DNA of 64,000 nt from Tritrichomonas musculus (lineage: Eukaryota; Parabasalia; Tritrichomonadida; Tritrichomonadidae): NCBI GenBank assembly GCA_039105265.1, contig JAPFFF010000031.1, positions 1-64,000 on the forward strand, in the 5' to 3' direction. Shown here piece after piece: positions 28,856-39,854 of this stretch. Each line of letters opens with the position of its first letter. The stretch's first letter is position 1. The position numbers and the translations under genes are program-made. The notes under the pieces are model-generated. The model made no database searches, had not been told where the DNA came from, and saw nothing but the letters and a program-made list of their open reading frames with translations.

Positions 28856-31800
28856 TGCACCTATTTTGCACCCAAAACGGTTATTCCCAGAAAAAGTGCA
28901 CCCAAAATCGGTTTTTTGCACCCAAAAATATTTCTGCACCTATTTATGCACCCAAAAGCAGCATTCAAAAAGTGGAAGGCTATTTCAAAAAGTTACATAT
29001 TATTTTCTTCCTCTTCCTCTTTCTTTTTCCAAATTAAAATTAGAAAAACAGCCTTTTGCATAATAAAATCCAATCCTTGCCTTATATAGTTTATAAAATC
29101 TTTTTTTCCTTATCTAAAACAAAGCATTTAGAATATTATAACATTTCTCTCGAAATTGCTTTTTTTCGATACATAAAATTAAATTTCGGTGTATTTAATT
29201 GAGTAATAATGATGCCATATGATAAACATTCATCAAATAAAAGATATTAGTATTTAAAAAACTAATTTATATTCCTCAGAATTTATTGAGAAAAACAAAA
29301 ATTTGAATACTTTAATAAAAGTTGAATTGAATCAAATAAAATTTTAATATAAACGTATATTATAAAAAGAAAGAAAACAATTATCTAAAGAAATTTATTT
29401 TTAAATTGGAAAATAATGTATAATATATGACAAAAGATTATATTTCTGTTTAAGTAAATTAATTTAATGAGTAACATTTGTTAAAAGTTATGGATTACAG
29501 TTTTCATCAGCAATGATTGACACTTTTGATCAACAATGATTGACACTTTTGATCAACAATGATTGACACTTTTGATCAACAATGATTGACACTTTTGATC
29601 AGCAATGATTGACACTTTTGATCAACAATGATTGACACTTTTGATCAGCAATGATTGACACTTTTGATCAGCAATGATTGACACTTTTGATCAACAATGA
29701 TTGACACTTTTGATCAACAATGATTGACACTTTTGATCAGCAATGATTGACACTTTTGATCAACAATGATTGACACTTTTGATCAACAATGATTGACACT
29801 TTTGATCAACAATGATTGACACTTTTGATCAACAATGATTGACACTTTTGATCAACAATGATTGACACTTTTGATCAACAATGATTGACACTTTTGATCA
29901 ACAATGATTGACACTTTTGATCAACAATGATTGACACTTTTGATCAGCAATGATTGACACTTTTGATCAGCAATGATTGACACTTTTGATCAACAATGAT
30001 TGACACTTTTGATCAACAATGATTGACACTTTTGATCAACAATGATTGACACTTTTGATCAACAATGATTGACACTTTTGATCAACAATGATTGACACTT
30101 TTGATCAGCAATGATTGACACTTTTGATCAACAATGATTGACACTTTTGATCAACAATGATTGACACTTTTGATCAACAATGATTGACACTTTTGATCAG
30201 CAATGATTGACACTTTTGATCAACAATGATTGACACTTTTGATCAACAATGATTGACACTTTTGATCAACAATGATTGACACTTTTGATCAACAATGATT
30301 GACACTTTTGATCAGCAATGATTGACACTTTTGATCAGCAATGATTGACACTTTTGATCAACAATGATTGACACTTTTGATCAACAATGATTGACACTTT
30401 TGATCAACAATGATTGACACTTTTGATCAGCAATGATTGACACTTTTGATCAGCAATGATTGACACTTTTGATCAGCAATGATTGACACTTTTGATCAGC
30501 AATGATTGACACTTTTGATCAACAATGATTGACACTTTTGATCAACAATGATTGACACTTTTGATCAACAATGATTGACACTTTTGATCAACAATGATTG
30601 ACACTTTTGATCAACAATGATTGACACTTTTGATCAACAATGATTGACACTTTTGATCAGCAATGATTGACACTTTTGATCAGCAATGATTGACACTTTT
30701 GATCAACAATGATTGACACTTTTGATCAGCAATGATTGACACTTTTGATCAGCAATGATTGACACTTTTGATCAACAATGATTGACACTTTTGATCAGCA
30801 ATGATTGACACTTTTGATCAGCAATGATTGACACTTTTGATCAACAATGATTGACACTTTTGATCAGCAATGATTGACACTTTTGATCAGCAATGATTGA
30901 CACTTTTGATCAACAATGATTGACACTTTTGATCAACAATGATTGACACTTTTGATCAACAATGATTGACACTTTTGATCAACAATGATTGACACTTTTG
31001 ATCAGCAATGATTGACACTTTTGATCAGCAATGATTGACACTTTTGATCAACAATGATTGACACTTTTGATCAGCAATGATTGACACTTTTGATCAGCAA
31101 TGATTGACACTTTTGATCAACAATGATTGACACTTTTGATCAGCAATGATTGACACTTTTGATCAGCAATGATTGACACTTTTGATCAACAATGATTGAC
31201 ACTTTTGATCAGCAATGATTGACACTTTTGATCAGCAATGATTGACACTTTTGATCAACAATGATTGACACTTTTGATCAACAATGATTGACACTTTTGA
31301 TCAACAATGATTGACACTTTTGATCAACAATGATTGACACTTTTGATCAACAATGATTGACACTTTTGATCAACAATGATTGACACTTTTGATCAACAAT
31401 GATTGACACTTTTGATCAACAATGATTGACACTTTTGATCAACAATGATTGACACTTTTGATCAACAATGATTGACACTTTTGATCAACAATGATTGACA
31501 CTTTTGATCAACAATGATTGACACTTTTGATCAACAATGATTGACACTTTTGATCAACAATGATTGACACTTTTGATCAACAATGATTGACACTTTTGAT
31601 CAACAATGATTGACACTTTTGATCAACAATGATTGACACTTTTGATCAGCAATGATTGACACTTTTGATCAACAATGATTGACACTTTTGATCAACAATG
31701 ATTGACACTTTTGATCAACAATGATTGACACTTTTGATCAACAATGATTGACACTTTTGATCAACAATGATTGACACTTTTGATCAACAATGATTGACAC

Positions 31801-33596
31801 TTTTGATCAACAATGATTGACACTTTTGATCAACAATGATTGACACTTTTGATCAGCAATGATTGACACTTTTGATCAGCAATGATTGACACTTTTGATC
31901 AACAATGATTGACACTTTTGATCAACAATGATTGACACTTTTGATCAGCAATGATTGACACTTTTGATCAACAATGATTGACACTTTTGATCAACAATGA
32001 TTGACACTTTTGATCAACAATGATTGACACTTTTGATCAACAATGATTGACACTTTTGATCAACAATGATTGACACTTTTGATCAACAATGATTGACACT
32101 TTTGATCAACAATGATTGACACTTTTGATCAACAATGATTGACACTTTTGATCAACAATGATTGACACTTTTGATCAGCAATGATTGACACTTTTGATCA
32201 ACAATGATTGACACTTTTGATCAACAATGATTGACACTTTTGATCAGCAATGATTGACACTTTTGATCAACAATGATTGACACTTTTGATCAACAATGAT
32301 TGACACTTTTGATCAACAATGATTGACACTTTTGATCAACAATGATTGACACTTTTGATCAACAATGATTTCCCATCTTCATCAGCACTGATTAACAGTT
32401 TTGATCAGCAGTGATTAACCGTTTTGAACAAAAACAAATAACAGTTTTTAGCAACAATATGATAAAATTATTAAAACATTTTTTGAAAATTCTCTTATCT
32501 TTTTTGTTTTAATCAATATAATCTTTTTAAAACTTTTAAATTTTCTCAAATTAGTCTTATTTGTTTCTATTATCATGCTCATTTCAATATATATACAAAA
32601 AAAAAAATAATTAAAAATATAATATCAGTATTTAGTAATCATTGTACTTTATTTTTATTATTATTAAACCATGAACGGATTTGAATCCTGGTAATAGTCG
32701 GCTCGATCTCCTGGGCTCTCGCTAACGTGGAATTTAATATAGCATTTCGTTCTGCTGACCGAGGTTGTGCTCTGTTGAATTGAATAATGTTTTCTTGTAG
32801 CACTTGTATTACTGCGCTAGGCAATCCTCGAATATTAGCTTTTGGTCTTGAAGATGCTTCTTCTAATAAATCAGATGGAACGATTTCATTTCTTTCTTCG
32901 ACATTATTATCATCTTTATTTTGCTCTTCACAATTTTCTTGTTGTTCGTCATCGATTTCTTCTGTATCTGATGAAATTAATATATCATTTGGATATTTCT
33001 CCAAATTGTCTTCATTTTCGTTCAAAAAGTAACTATCGTCATTTGAACTATCGTTATTTTGAATATTTTCTGGGATTTCTTCATCGTCTTCGATTCCTCT
33101 TATAATATTTGTAATAAAATTTTTAAAAAGTTTTTTAAAGGCTTCTGAATCGATTCTTTTTATATCCAATTTTTGTAAAACTCGTGTCTTGCTCTTAAGG
33201 AAGTATTCATTTTCAACTTCCACCAAACCTAATTCAAATTCTTCAAAAGTTGGGCCTTTTTTGATTTTATCGTTTAAAGTTGAATTAATACTTTCAGCGA
33301 AATTGTTTGTAATCGTTTGTTTGTTCGGTTTATTATAACAATTCCATTCTTCAAAATCGTAATTATTAATAAAGTTTTTTTCGAAATATAATGCAAAATT
33401 TCTTGTTTCGGAGTGCTTATAAAGTTCAGTTATAACTTCATTTACCATTTCTAAAGGAATAAATGGTAATTGATATGCGATGTATGTCAACCGATTTAAA
33501 TATTTAAAATTAGGATAATTTGCGAAATATCTTCTCAAAATTTGTGTATAATGAAAGTAACAGAATTGGAAATAATGAGATTTATCCATTAGAATT
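28856..33596. repeat. Left arm of a large inverted duplication
   Basis: From TGCACCTATTTTGCACCC at 28856 to AGAATT at 33596, this sequence returns as a reverse complement at 41284-44905. Only isolated single-base differences are seen in the parts compared, and the 316-residue protein segment in the shared part is identical. The arms differ in length (4.7 versus 3.6 kb) because the 23-bp satellite inside them differs in copy number. The near-identity implies a very recent event, ongoing conversion between arms, or an assembly artefact. Confidence 0.9.
29501..32370. repeat. 23-bp satellite array, about 125 copies (left arm)
   Basis: The unit is GATTGACACTTTTGATCAACAAT (23 bp), head to tail with almost no other change. 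One site varies between A and G (GATCAACAA or GATCAGCAA). At about 30650-30920 and 31010-31260 the variants follow a strict G-G-A order, a 69-bp higher-order repeat. Units with A contain the palindrome TTGATCAA. The array lies just 3' of the MULE transposase gene. Confidence 0.97.
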
Positions 33597-34519
33597 TTTT
33601 TGACAGCATTATATTCCGCCCTTTCAAAATCGGTTATAAAAATCGTTCCTGGTTGGAAAAGAGCTTTTGATTCCGTTTTAAATAAAGTAAATGCTTTTTC
33701 ATAAATACCTTGTGACTTATCTGGTAAAAGTATAAAAGCCAATGGTAAATTAAGATAAAGCGTTTGACCAGAAATAACCAGAACTTGATAAAAAGGTTCG
33801 GGTGTAATACTGAAAGTACCGTCAATAAATATGTATTTACATTCTGAAATTTTTGATTTCTGAAAATCAGAACAGTAGCATATAATAAATTTGGTTATTG
33901 GTGGATTTTGGTCATAAAATCTGTATTTAAATAATTCAAATCTTGTTCCTTCTTTGGTTTGGAGTATCTTTTTGAAATCAATATCGGTTTTTTTGTTTTT
34001 TTTCTCTAGTAGAGAGTAATGACTATTAACAATTCCTTCTGGTATTGGCGATTTGTATATTTGAAGTAATTGAATTAGTAAATTTGCTTTTGTAGGTCTT
34101 GGAGTTTTTGAATAGTAAATATCTTCGATTTTTTGTTTGAGTTCAGTAACTTTTATGAATTCATCTAAGTATCCTGTTTTTTTTGTGCAAGTGTGCTCTT
34201 CATTTATAATTTTAATTGGTATTTTATCTATTTTTTCCCTGATAATTAATAATGGAACAAGAATTGAAGCTTTGCACCTCAATTCTTTTGGTTTATGCTT
34301 ATTATAACCATTTTCACATACATATTTGAACATTTTTTCTTTTATCATATATTTAACAAACTTAAATATATAACCATTATATGTTACGGTAAAAGGAGCA
34401 TCTGTTGGTCGAACTGATTGGTTTTGAGCAAATTCTTTTCCTAATTCGTCTTCCAATTCTTTTTCTAGTTTTTCGAAGTTTTCTTGAGAAATCATATTTG
34501 TGATTTTTAATTTTTTCAA
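32639..34519 (-). CDS. MULE-type transposase with a homeodomain-like C-terminal domain
   Basis: The 626-residue product has an N-terminal FLYWCH/WRKY-like zinc module (Cys68, Cys82, His109, Cys111). The MULE catalytic core has Asp233 in FIDGTF, Asp297 in ITDFERAE, the C-x-x-H pair CYFH at 320-323, and Glu409 in FAESIN, a complete DDE set. A long acidic linker (about 475-550) leads to residues 566-625, ending TRIQIRSWFNNNKNKV. That end looks like the third helix of a homeodomain (WF-N-N-x-K). The enzyme would excise and insert Mutator-like elements. The left copy looks whole. The gene is followed by the 23-bp satellite, which may belong to the same element. Terminal inverted repeats of a MULE were not located. 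Confidence 0.88.
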   Translation of the reverse strand: MKKLKITNMISQENFEKLEKELEDELGKEFAQNQSVRPTDAPFTVTYNGYIFKFVKYMIKEKMFKYVCENGYNKHKPKELRCKASILVPLLIIREKIDKIPIKIINEEHTCTKKTGYLDEFIKVTELKQKIEDIYYSKTPRPTKANLLIQLLQIYKSPIPEGIVNSHYSLLEKKNKKTDIDFKKILQTKEGTRFELFKYRFYDQNPPITKFIICYCSDFQKSKISECKYIFIDGTFSITPEPFYQVLVISGQTLYLNLPLAFILLPDKSQGIYEKAFTLFKTESKALFQPGTIFITDFERAEYNAVKKILMDKSHYFQFCYFHYTQILRRYFANYPNFKYLNRLTYIAYQLPFIPLEMVNEVITELYKHSETRNFALYFEKNFINNYDFEEWNCYNKPNKQTITNNFAESINSTLNDKIKKGPTFEEFELGLVEVENEYFLKSKTRVLQKLDIKRIDSEAFKKLFKNFITNIIRGIEDDEEIPENIQNNDSSNDDSYFLNENEDNLEKYPNDILISSDTEEIDDEQQENCEEQNKDDNNVEERNEIVPSDLLEEASSRPKANIRGLPSAVIQVLQENIIQFNRAQPRSAERNAILNSTLARAQEIEPTITRIQIRSWFNNNKNKVQ

Positions 34520-35611
34520 TTAAAAATAATCGTTGATTTTTTTTTAAACCTGAATAATTGACCTTTTAGTTTTATATATATAAATATATATAAAACAATG
34601 AAATCGACCTATTGAATTATGAAAATACTTAATAATGGCTAATGTATAATAAAATGATAATTATCAAAGCTAGAATATTCATCGCTAATCTTATTTCAAA
34701 AACAGCATTATTCAGAATATTAAATATTTAAAAATATTTAATATTCTATCATCCAAGAGGTTTGTAAAGTGGCGTTTACTATTTGTCTAAATGATTTAAC
34801 TGTATTAGGTAATATTTTTGATATAATTAATCATGGCGTGAAAGTCATGATACCATGAAAATGCTATAAAATCAGAAAAAAGGCATAATTAAGAGGTTTA
34901 AAATAATCAGATTGATTTAGTTTATGCATTTAAAGTCATAGGAATCAAAGATATCAGAGCAAAAGTTCACTTAATATCAGCACGAGCCTGCTTTTCATTT
35001 AGAATTGGAGCAGCAAAAGAATTCAATAATAGTGAATCATAAGGAGAAAAAGTATTTTATCATCTTAGATTATGATATTATATACTTCCATTTACAATAT
35101 GAAATATAATAAAAGAATTTTCTATTTTAACATAGCTGATAAAAATAATGATGAAATTTCTAAGGCTATTGTCATCAATAACAATAATTATCCATTTACC
35201 GTTAATAAATATGAGCTCTATTTAGTCACCTTCAGCTTTATTTTATATAATATATAACGCTATAGGTTCTTCATCAATTGAGGTGATATTGAGTTGTTCA
35301 TCTGTACTTACAGATGCTTCAATGCTTTATTTTTCAATTTGGTTGCTTCATAACAGAGATAATCATATGGTTCATTTGGCATTTAAAACAATAGTAAAAT
35401 TCTATGCTCAGTTTAAAATAATTCAGTAGATATACTTCGTAAATGTGATTTCGTGGAGTATTATGTTTTATCAAAAAATATGTGGGACGGAAACAAAGAA
35501 TATATGCTGAAGATATACTTTAAAACAATTTATTATTAAAGAACCCTGCAAATGAATCTTTATAGAACAAATTCGAATTTGACCTCAGTTACTGAAGTAT
35601 TGAGGATTGAA
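34520..35611. other. AT-rich stretch upstream of the transposase
   Basis: No convincing gene. A 61-codon frame at 35072-35257 has no recognised relative. From about 34.8 kb the text looks like decayed coding DNA (short frames with ordinary codon usage), probably further virus-like remains, but I cannot name a source. Confidence 0.4.
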
Positions 35612-36139
35612 TTAATCGCGAAGGAAATCTCTCTTACTATATACTTTAACTTCATTTCCGTGAGCATCAACATGTGATTTACCTCGCTGATTTCTTACTT
35701 GTACACGTGCAGCCCTTGTTGGAAGTGCTGTGTTATATACTAAATCGTCAGCCCATTCACTCTTCTTTGTAGTCCATCCGTTAACGATTAATGTATTACC
35801 ACGTTTATCATAAACGATGACATCAGGGATATCATCACCATTAACATCAGTGAGATTCGCTAATACAGCAGGGCCGTTGGGATCACGCTTATTCAAGTAC
35901 CATGGTGAGTTAGGTGATGATTGATTGTGTTTCTATATTATAGCTTCAGCGTTTTGTGGAGCGATAGCACTCTTAACACGTTTAACATCACGTTTGATAT
36001 CGAGAACTATATTCATCAATGAATCCATACCAGGTTTCTTCTCAGCAGTTACTTGCTTAGGAGTGTATCGCAATTGAGGGTAATTTTGTTCTGTCATTTG
36101 AGTCTGACAAAAAAAACAATATCCCATAATCACATTCAC
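35612..36139 (-). pseudogene. Old Maverick fragment related to the 477-aa protein of element A
   Basis: The fragment carries the motif order seen in the 477-aa product: a conserved 'GMDSLMNIV … DIKRDVKRV' segment, then DVNGDDIPDVIV and NGWTTKKSEW. Compare GMDDLINVV, QDVKQI, DLDGDGIPEVVV and VNGFTT in element A. It is a broken, isolated piece with no Maverick termini nearby. Its divergence from element A is large, so it came from a different Maverick lineage and is old. Local G+C content is higher than in the flanks. Confidence 0.75.
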
Positions 36140-36574
36140 TAACGATTATCCCACTGATCCCTCGATTCACCATGCTCGTCAACATCATTCACTCACGAAT
36201 CTTATATTGAATAACACCTCTCAATATCTTACCGTCGTTTCGATACCTATTAAAACACCATCAAATCTCCACAACTGATTTATCGTGTATTAATTATCAC
36301 TCACGTAATCCTCACCATGAAAACACACATCACATCGTTCCAGAGCACTCGCGTACGTCATGTCATGGGTGTGAAATCGATACGGGAACGTCATTCAGTG
36401 CATTCGAATTCGACCTCCAGATCGCGTGTGTACAATTTCCGAAAATCGACTTAAAACCCTGCAAATGAGCTAATCCTGCACTATAAATATTGTAGGATTC
36501 CTAGGAATTAGGGGGAGCTAGAATAGGAATCCGTATCTTACCGTTGAACCCGCCAGACCTATACTATCTTACCT
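36140..36574. other. Moderately G+C-rich spacer between virus-like fragments
   Basis: No gene seen. Composition resembles the fossil fragments on either side, so it may be their former flanking sequence. A short ACCCTGCAAATGA string near 36470 also occurs near 35542. Confidence 0.4.
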
Positions 36575-37706
36575 GTGCATTACATATTTGAAGGTCTGGA
36601 TTATAGTGTGCAACCAACAAGATGGAACTCCGGGATTAGACCTCATAATGTTGAATGCATTAGATATACACAAGAGCACATTGTACAGTTATTTGCAAAG
36701 GAAGGCTGCCAGCTGATATCCCAATATAAAAATCAAAAATCTTTATTAAAATATAAGTACAAGGATACCGAATATGAAGTTGTATGGAATGATTTTATAA
36801 TAGTCGCCCACATCTCGGTAGGAATATGAGTCATTTTACTGGATCATGAGCATTTATGCATTCAAATTTTATATTTTTGGACTCAACTTCGATTGAGGTC
36901 AGAACTATCTTGTTCGCAATGCAACTCAATTTTTTATTAAGCTTGAAATGGAATCAACTGGGACAAACACACCAATGTCAGTCGTTTTCGAACCAATCGA
37001 TGCCGAATATGAATACATCCAGTATAATGAGAAGCTCCGTTTGATACATTCCATTAATGATGATATGTACCAGATGCAATAGATTCTCAATGTATGTAAT
37101 TCAAAGAAGCAAGCTTATCGATGGAGGCAACTCGCTGAAACCAATGAAATACTCGATGAATTATCGGCACAGCAAAATTGCTGTCCCGAGGATTTGGTTC
37201 AAAATCGGACAAATATTGGAAATCCACAATTGCAAGGTATATACATTCACCGACTACTCGTCAATGATGTTGCATGCTTGGCAAGTCGAAAGTATGCCAT
37301 ATGTATTGCTCAGCTTTTGGATGCTCATTTTGAGAAGCAATGTGAGCAGATGGTTAACAAAATCAATGACCTTACTCCAAGGGCTGTCGCCAAGGATCAC
37401 AAAAATAGCTACCGATATATGATATGGCTTGAGGATCTTCCCAAAAATAGGTTTGAGGAATTTATCAAAAATAGGGATTTTGCGATACTTCATCTCGTTC
37501 GTCGCAACAAGCATTCATGGAGGCAGGTCAGCAAGATATATCAAGATAAGAAGAAGCGTTGGGTATTTGTTGTTAACCTACCCATTGCAATGACCCTGAA
37601 TGAAGATATCAAACGAATGGCCAAAGCTATGTTCAAAGGGGATGATGTCCGTGTATGTGGCACTGAGATTATCATCAACAAATCATGCCTTGATACTTTC
37701 AAGTGA
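36575..37706 (+). pseudogene. Decayed KilA-N-type viral gene
   Basis: The region holds broken coding sequence. One part, IGNPQLQGIYIHRLLVNDVA followed by LASRKYAICIAQLLD, fits the KilA-N/MSV199 core (a Gly-x-Tyr-x-His turn, then 'A-x-x-S/A-x-x-YA'). Such DNA-binding modules are common in large DNA viruses and some mobile elements. A basic C-terminal part with KHSWRQV and a Lys-rich turn follows. The fossil has several breaks. It ends abruptly against the truncated phosphatase gene. Source virus unknown. Confidence 0.6.
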
Positions 37707-38027
37707 AAAATCACCTCGATCAACATAATCTCCAAGGAAAAGAACTTTGTTATCATTCTCTTGAACATTCTTGAGAATTCTTAGTAAATCTAGAAAACTT
37801 CCATGAATATCTCCAATTATAATTAAATCATCATTTATTTCAAGAACATTATCTTCTTTCTCAAAGAATGAACGTGCTTCATGACATAACTGAATTAAAT
37901 CGTTTTCTTCGAACGACCGAATTGGATCTCCCTCTTTTGATTGATAACCAATATCAAGCAACTTTTCTAATGGATATTCTTTGATGAATGAATAAGCTGA
38001 TAATATATATTCTGCAAATTTTCTCAT
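37685..38027 (-). pseudogene. Truncated PPP-family serine/threonine phosphatase gene
   Basis: About 114 codons from a normal ATG encode the N-terminal part of a PP1/PP2A-like phosphatase: a helical lead, then LIIIGDIHGSFLDLLRIL and VLFLGDYVDRGDFSLESI. GDxHG and GDxVDRG are the first two metal-binding signatures of the family. The GNHE motif and everything after it are missing. A complete enzyme has about 300 residues. The frame stops where the KilA-N-type sequence begins, at about 37685, so insertion or rearrangement cut the gene. No remainder is seen in the window. Confidence 0.85.
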
Positions 38028-38400
38028 TTCTAATAAAAATTAATATTTCTTCATGAATCAAAAAACTTTTTTTCTTTGCTAAATAAACTTTTTCAGTATC
38101 GATTGTTTTTCAAAAATTCAAAAAATGTCCAATATGCATTCAAACTAATAAACGGAAACGGTTCATTTCTTCTTAATTATGATATATATATATTCTGTCT
38201 GAACTAGAACCATCACCAACACCTAATCTAAAGTTGGATTCAAAATGCTTGGGACAACATTCAATTTTTTTCAATGTTTCTCTGAAAATCTTGCATTCTA
38301 CTTGGGACTTATTGACCTTTAAAATGAGAAAATTTGACCTTTACGTATTGAAAAAATTTGTCACAGGCCTTTTGAATCTTACTTTAGAAACAACTTATTC
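38028..38400. other. Spacer upstream of the phosphatase fragment
   Basis: AT-rich DNA, probably the former 5' region of the phosphatase gene, followed by a GATAATGATAATGATGATGATG simple repeat near 38408-38440. No gene is supported. Confidence 0.4.
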
Positions 38401-39060
38401 ACCAGTTAATGATAATGATAATGATAATGATGATGATGATGTATTTGGTACTTTGTATTATACAAAGTTCAAGATTTATATAATAAAGATGACTTTACAA
38501 ACCTTATGAATATCTGATATAAGCCATACCTAAAACATCCTGATAACTATAAAGATAAATGCCTCGAGCTATTAGACTTCTATAATGTTTGGGATAGACA
38601 ACTATTTAAAATATATTCATCAATTGCAGAACAGTCAGCACATAATTATATAGGTGATAGTTCTGTAAATTTTATTCTATTAAATTATATAAACTGAACT
38701 CAAATGACCAACAATTCTGGGTTGAGTTCTATTCAGGATGTCATAACAGCATTCCTATTATGATACCTAAGAACCAATCATTTGTTATGAAAATTCAATT
38801 CTTACCTTACTCTAAGATGCTTTACATATAAAATATTTATACATAAAATGATTTAAAAATAATTTAATACAATTGATGAATTTTATCATTCTTATCCATT
38901 GAAAACCCCATTAAATTTTTTTCCTCCAGCAAAAAGACATGGCTTTACAGAACAACATGCTTAGCAACATTTAAATACAATCATACACGATGTTAAAGTT
39001 CCTAAAACTAAATATATTCCTATTAACTGCGTAAGAAAATAGAAATCAAGGAAATATATT
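38400..39060 (+). pseudogene. Old Maverick fragment of the element B type
   Basis: Decayed coding sequence. The part near 38590-38840 resembles the C-terminal third of the 313-aa product of element B (VWDR, YSSIAEQS, YIG-S-VNF, QFW, and the final SKMLYI-like end). The part near 38900-39030 resembles the integrase N-terminus of element B (PSKFVPLAKRYGFTE and DVKVPK regions). The order is the same as in element B. It is a relic with several breaks and without termini, clearly older than element B. Confidence 0.7.
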
Positions 39061-39115
39061 AGTGGATTTAAGTTCATATTCCATAAAAGATGACTTATCA
39101 CAACAAAAAAAGTAA

Positions 39116-39373
39116 ATGATTTACCATAATAATTTATCATTACTTATAACTAGTAAAGAAGTATTATTAGATGATCCTGACAAACCATTAAGATTTACTA
39201 CTTCTTATACTCGATATCATGAGGGAACGCATATGATATGTAAATATACAGATATTGATGGTGTTGACCATGAAATAGATTCAGTGTATAAGACTTCAAA
39301 TGATATATCAGATGATTATTATCAGAATTGTGTTTTAATTCTCGAAAAATGTGAAATTAACGAAACAATATAG
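39116..39373 (+). CDS. Hypothetical small protein (85 aa)
   Basis: An 85-codon open frame with ordinary amino acid composition (acidic, with YTDIDGVDHEIDSVY in the middle). It starts just after the Maverick fragment and may be another piece of it or an unrelated small gene. No family is recognised and no clear initiator is seen. Confidence 0.3.
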   Translation: MIYHNNLSLLITSKEVLLDDPDKPLRFTTSYTRYHEGTHMICKYTDIDGVDHEIDSVYKTSNDISDDYYQNCVLILEKCEINETI

Positions 39374-39854
39374 GCTTATATGTTTATTTCCCTTCAGAAA
39401 AGTGCTTTCTGAATTTTATTCTTTTTATCAAGTACAATATAAATATGTATTATCTTTTCTTTTGCTTTGTTTGAATAAATTTTAGTATAAGATAAATAAA
39501 TATCCACATGAAATTGTGGTTTAAAAGCCAAATTAATTTGCAAACATATTGAGTTATCAAATCAAAATGCAAAATCTAATTTCTTTGGATTTTATGACAT
39601 AGTTGAATTATTTTCTAATACAAATAATCTTTCTTTTTATTCAGCGAAAATCGTCTTCAAACTTTTGTTTTCAGTTTTTATGATTTTTATAATTGTTTTT
39701 GATTTCTCTTATTCATTTATCAAAACATAATTGGATAATTCAATTTATAGCAACAAATTTTCTTAATTTTTTAAAACTTTTTCTGAAATATACAAATATT
39801 TATTTAGACAAGTGGCATTAGAGTAATCATTTATTCAAAAAGTGGATATTTAAA
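39374..39854. other. AT-rich intergenic DNA
   Basis: No gene or repeat recognised between the small frame at 39.1 kb and the 3' end of the 402-aa gene. Confidence 0.5.

Noticed and set aside
28732-29063. Frames through the AT array and the GCACCCAAAA repeats (101 and 65 aa)
   Set aside because: Low-complexity translations of repeat DNA, repeated in mirror form at 44.7-44.9 kb, with no domain or start context.
29501-32370. CRISPR-like array of 23-bp repeats
   Set aside because: The units are contiguous with no unique spacers, so it is a satellite, and the genome is eukaryotic.
35072-35257. 61-codon frame upstream of the Maverick fragment
   Set aside because: No similarity to any gene in the window and no start context; it may be part of decayed foreign DNA but cannot be supported.
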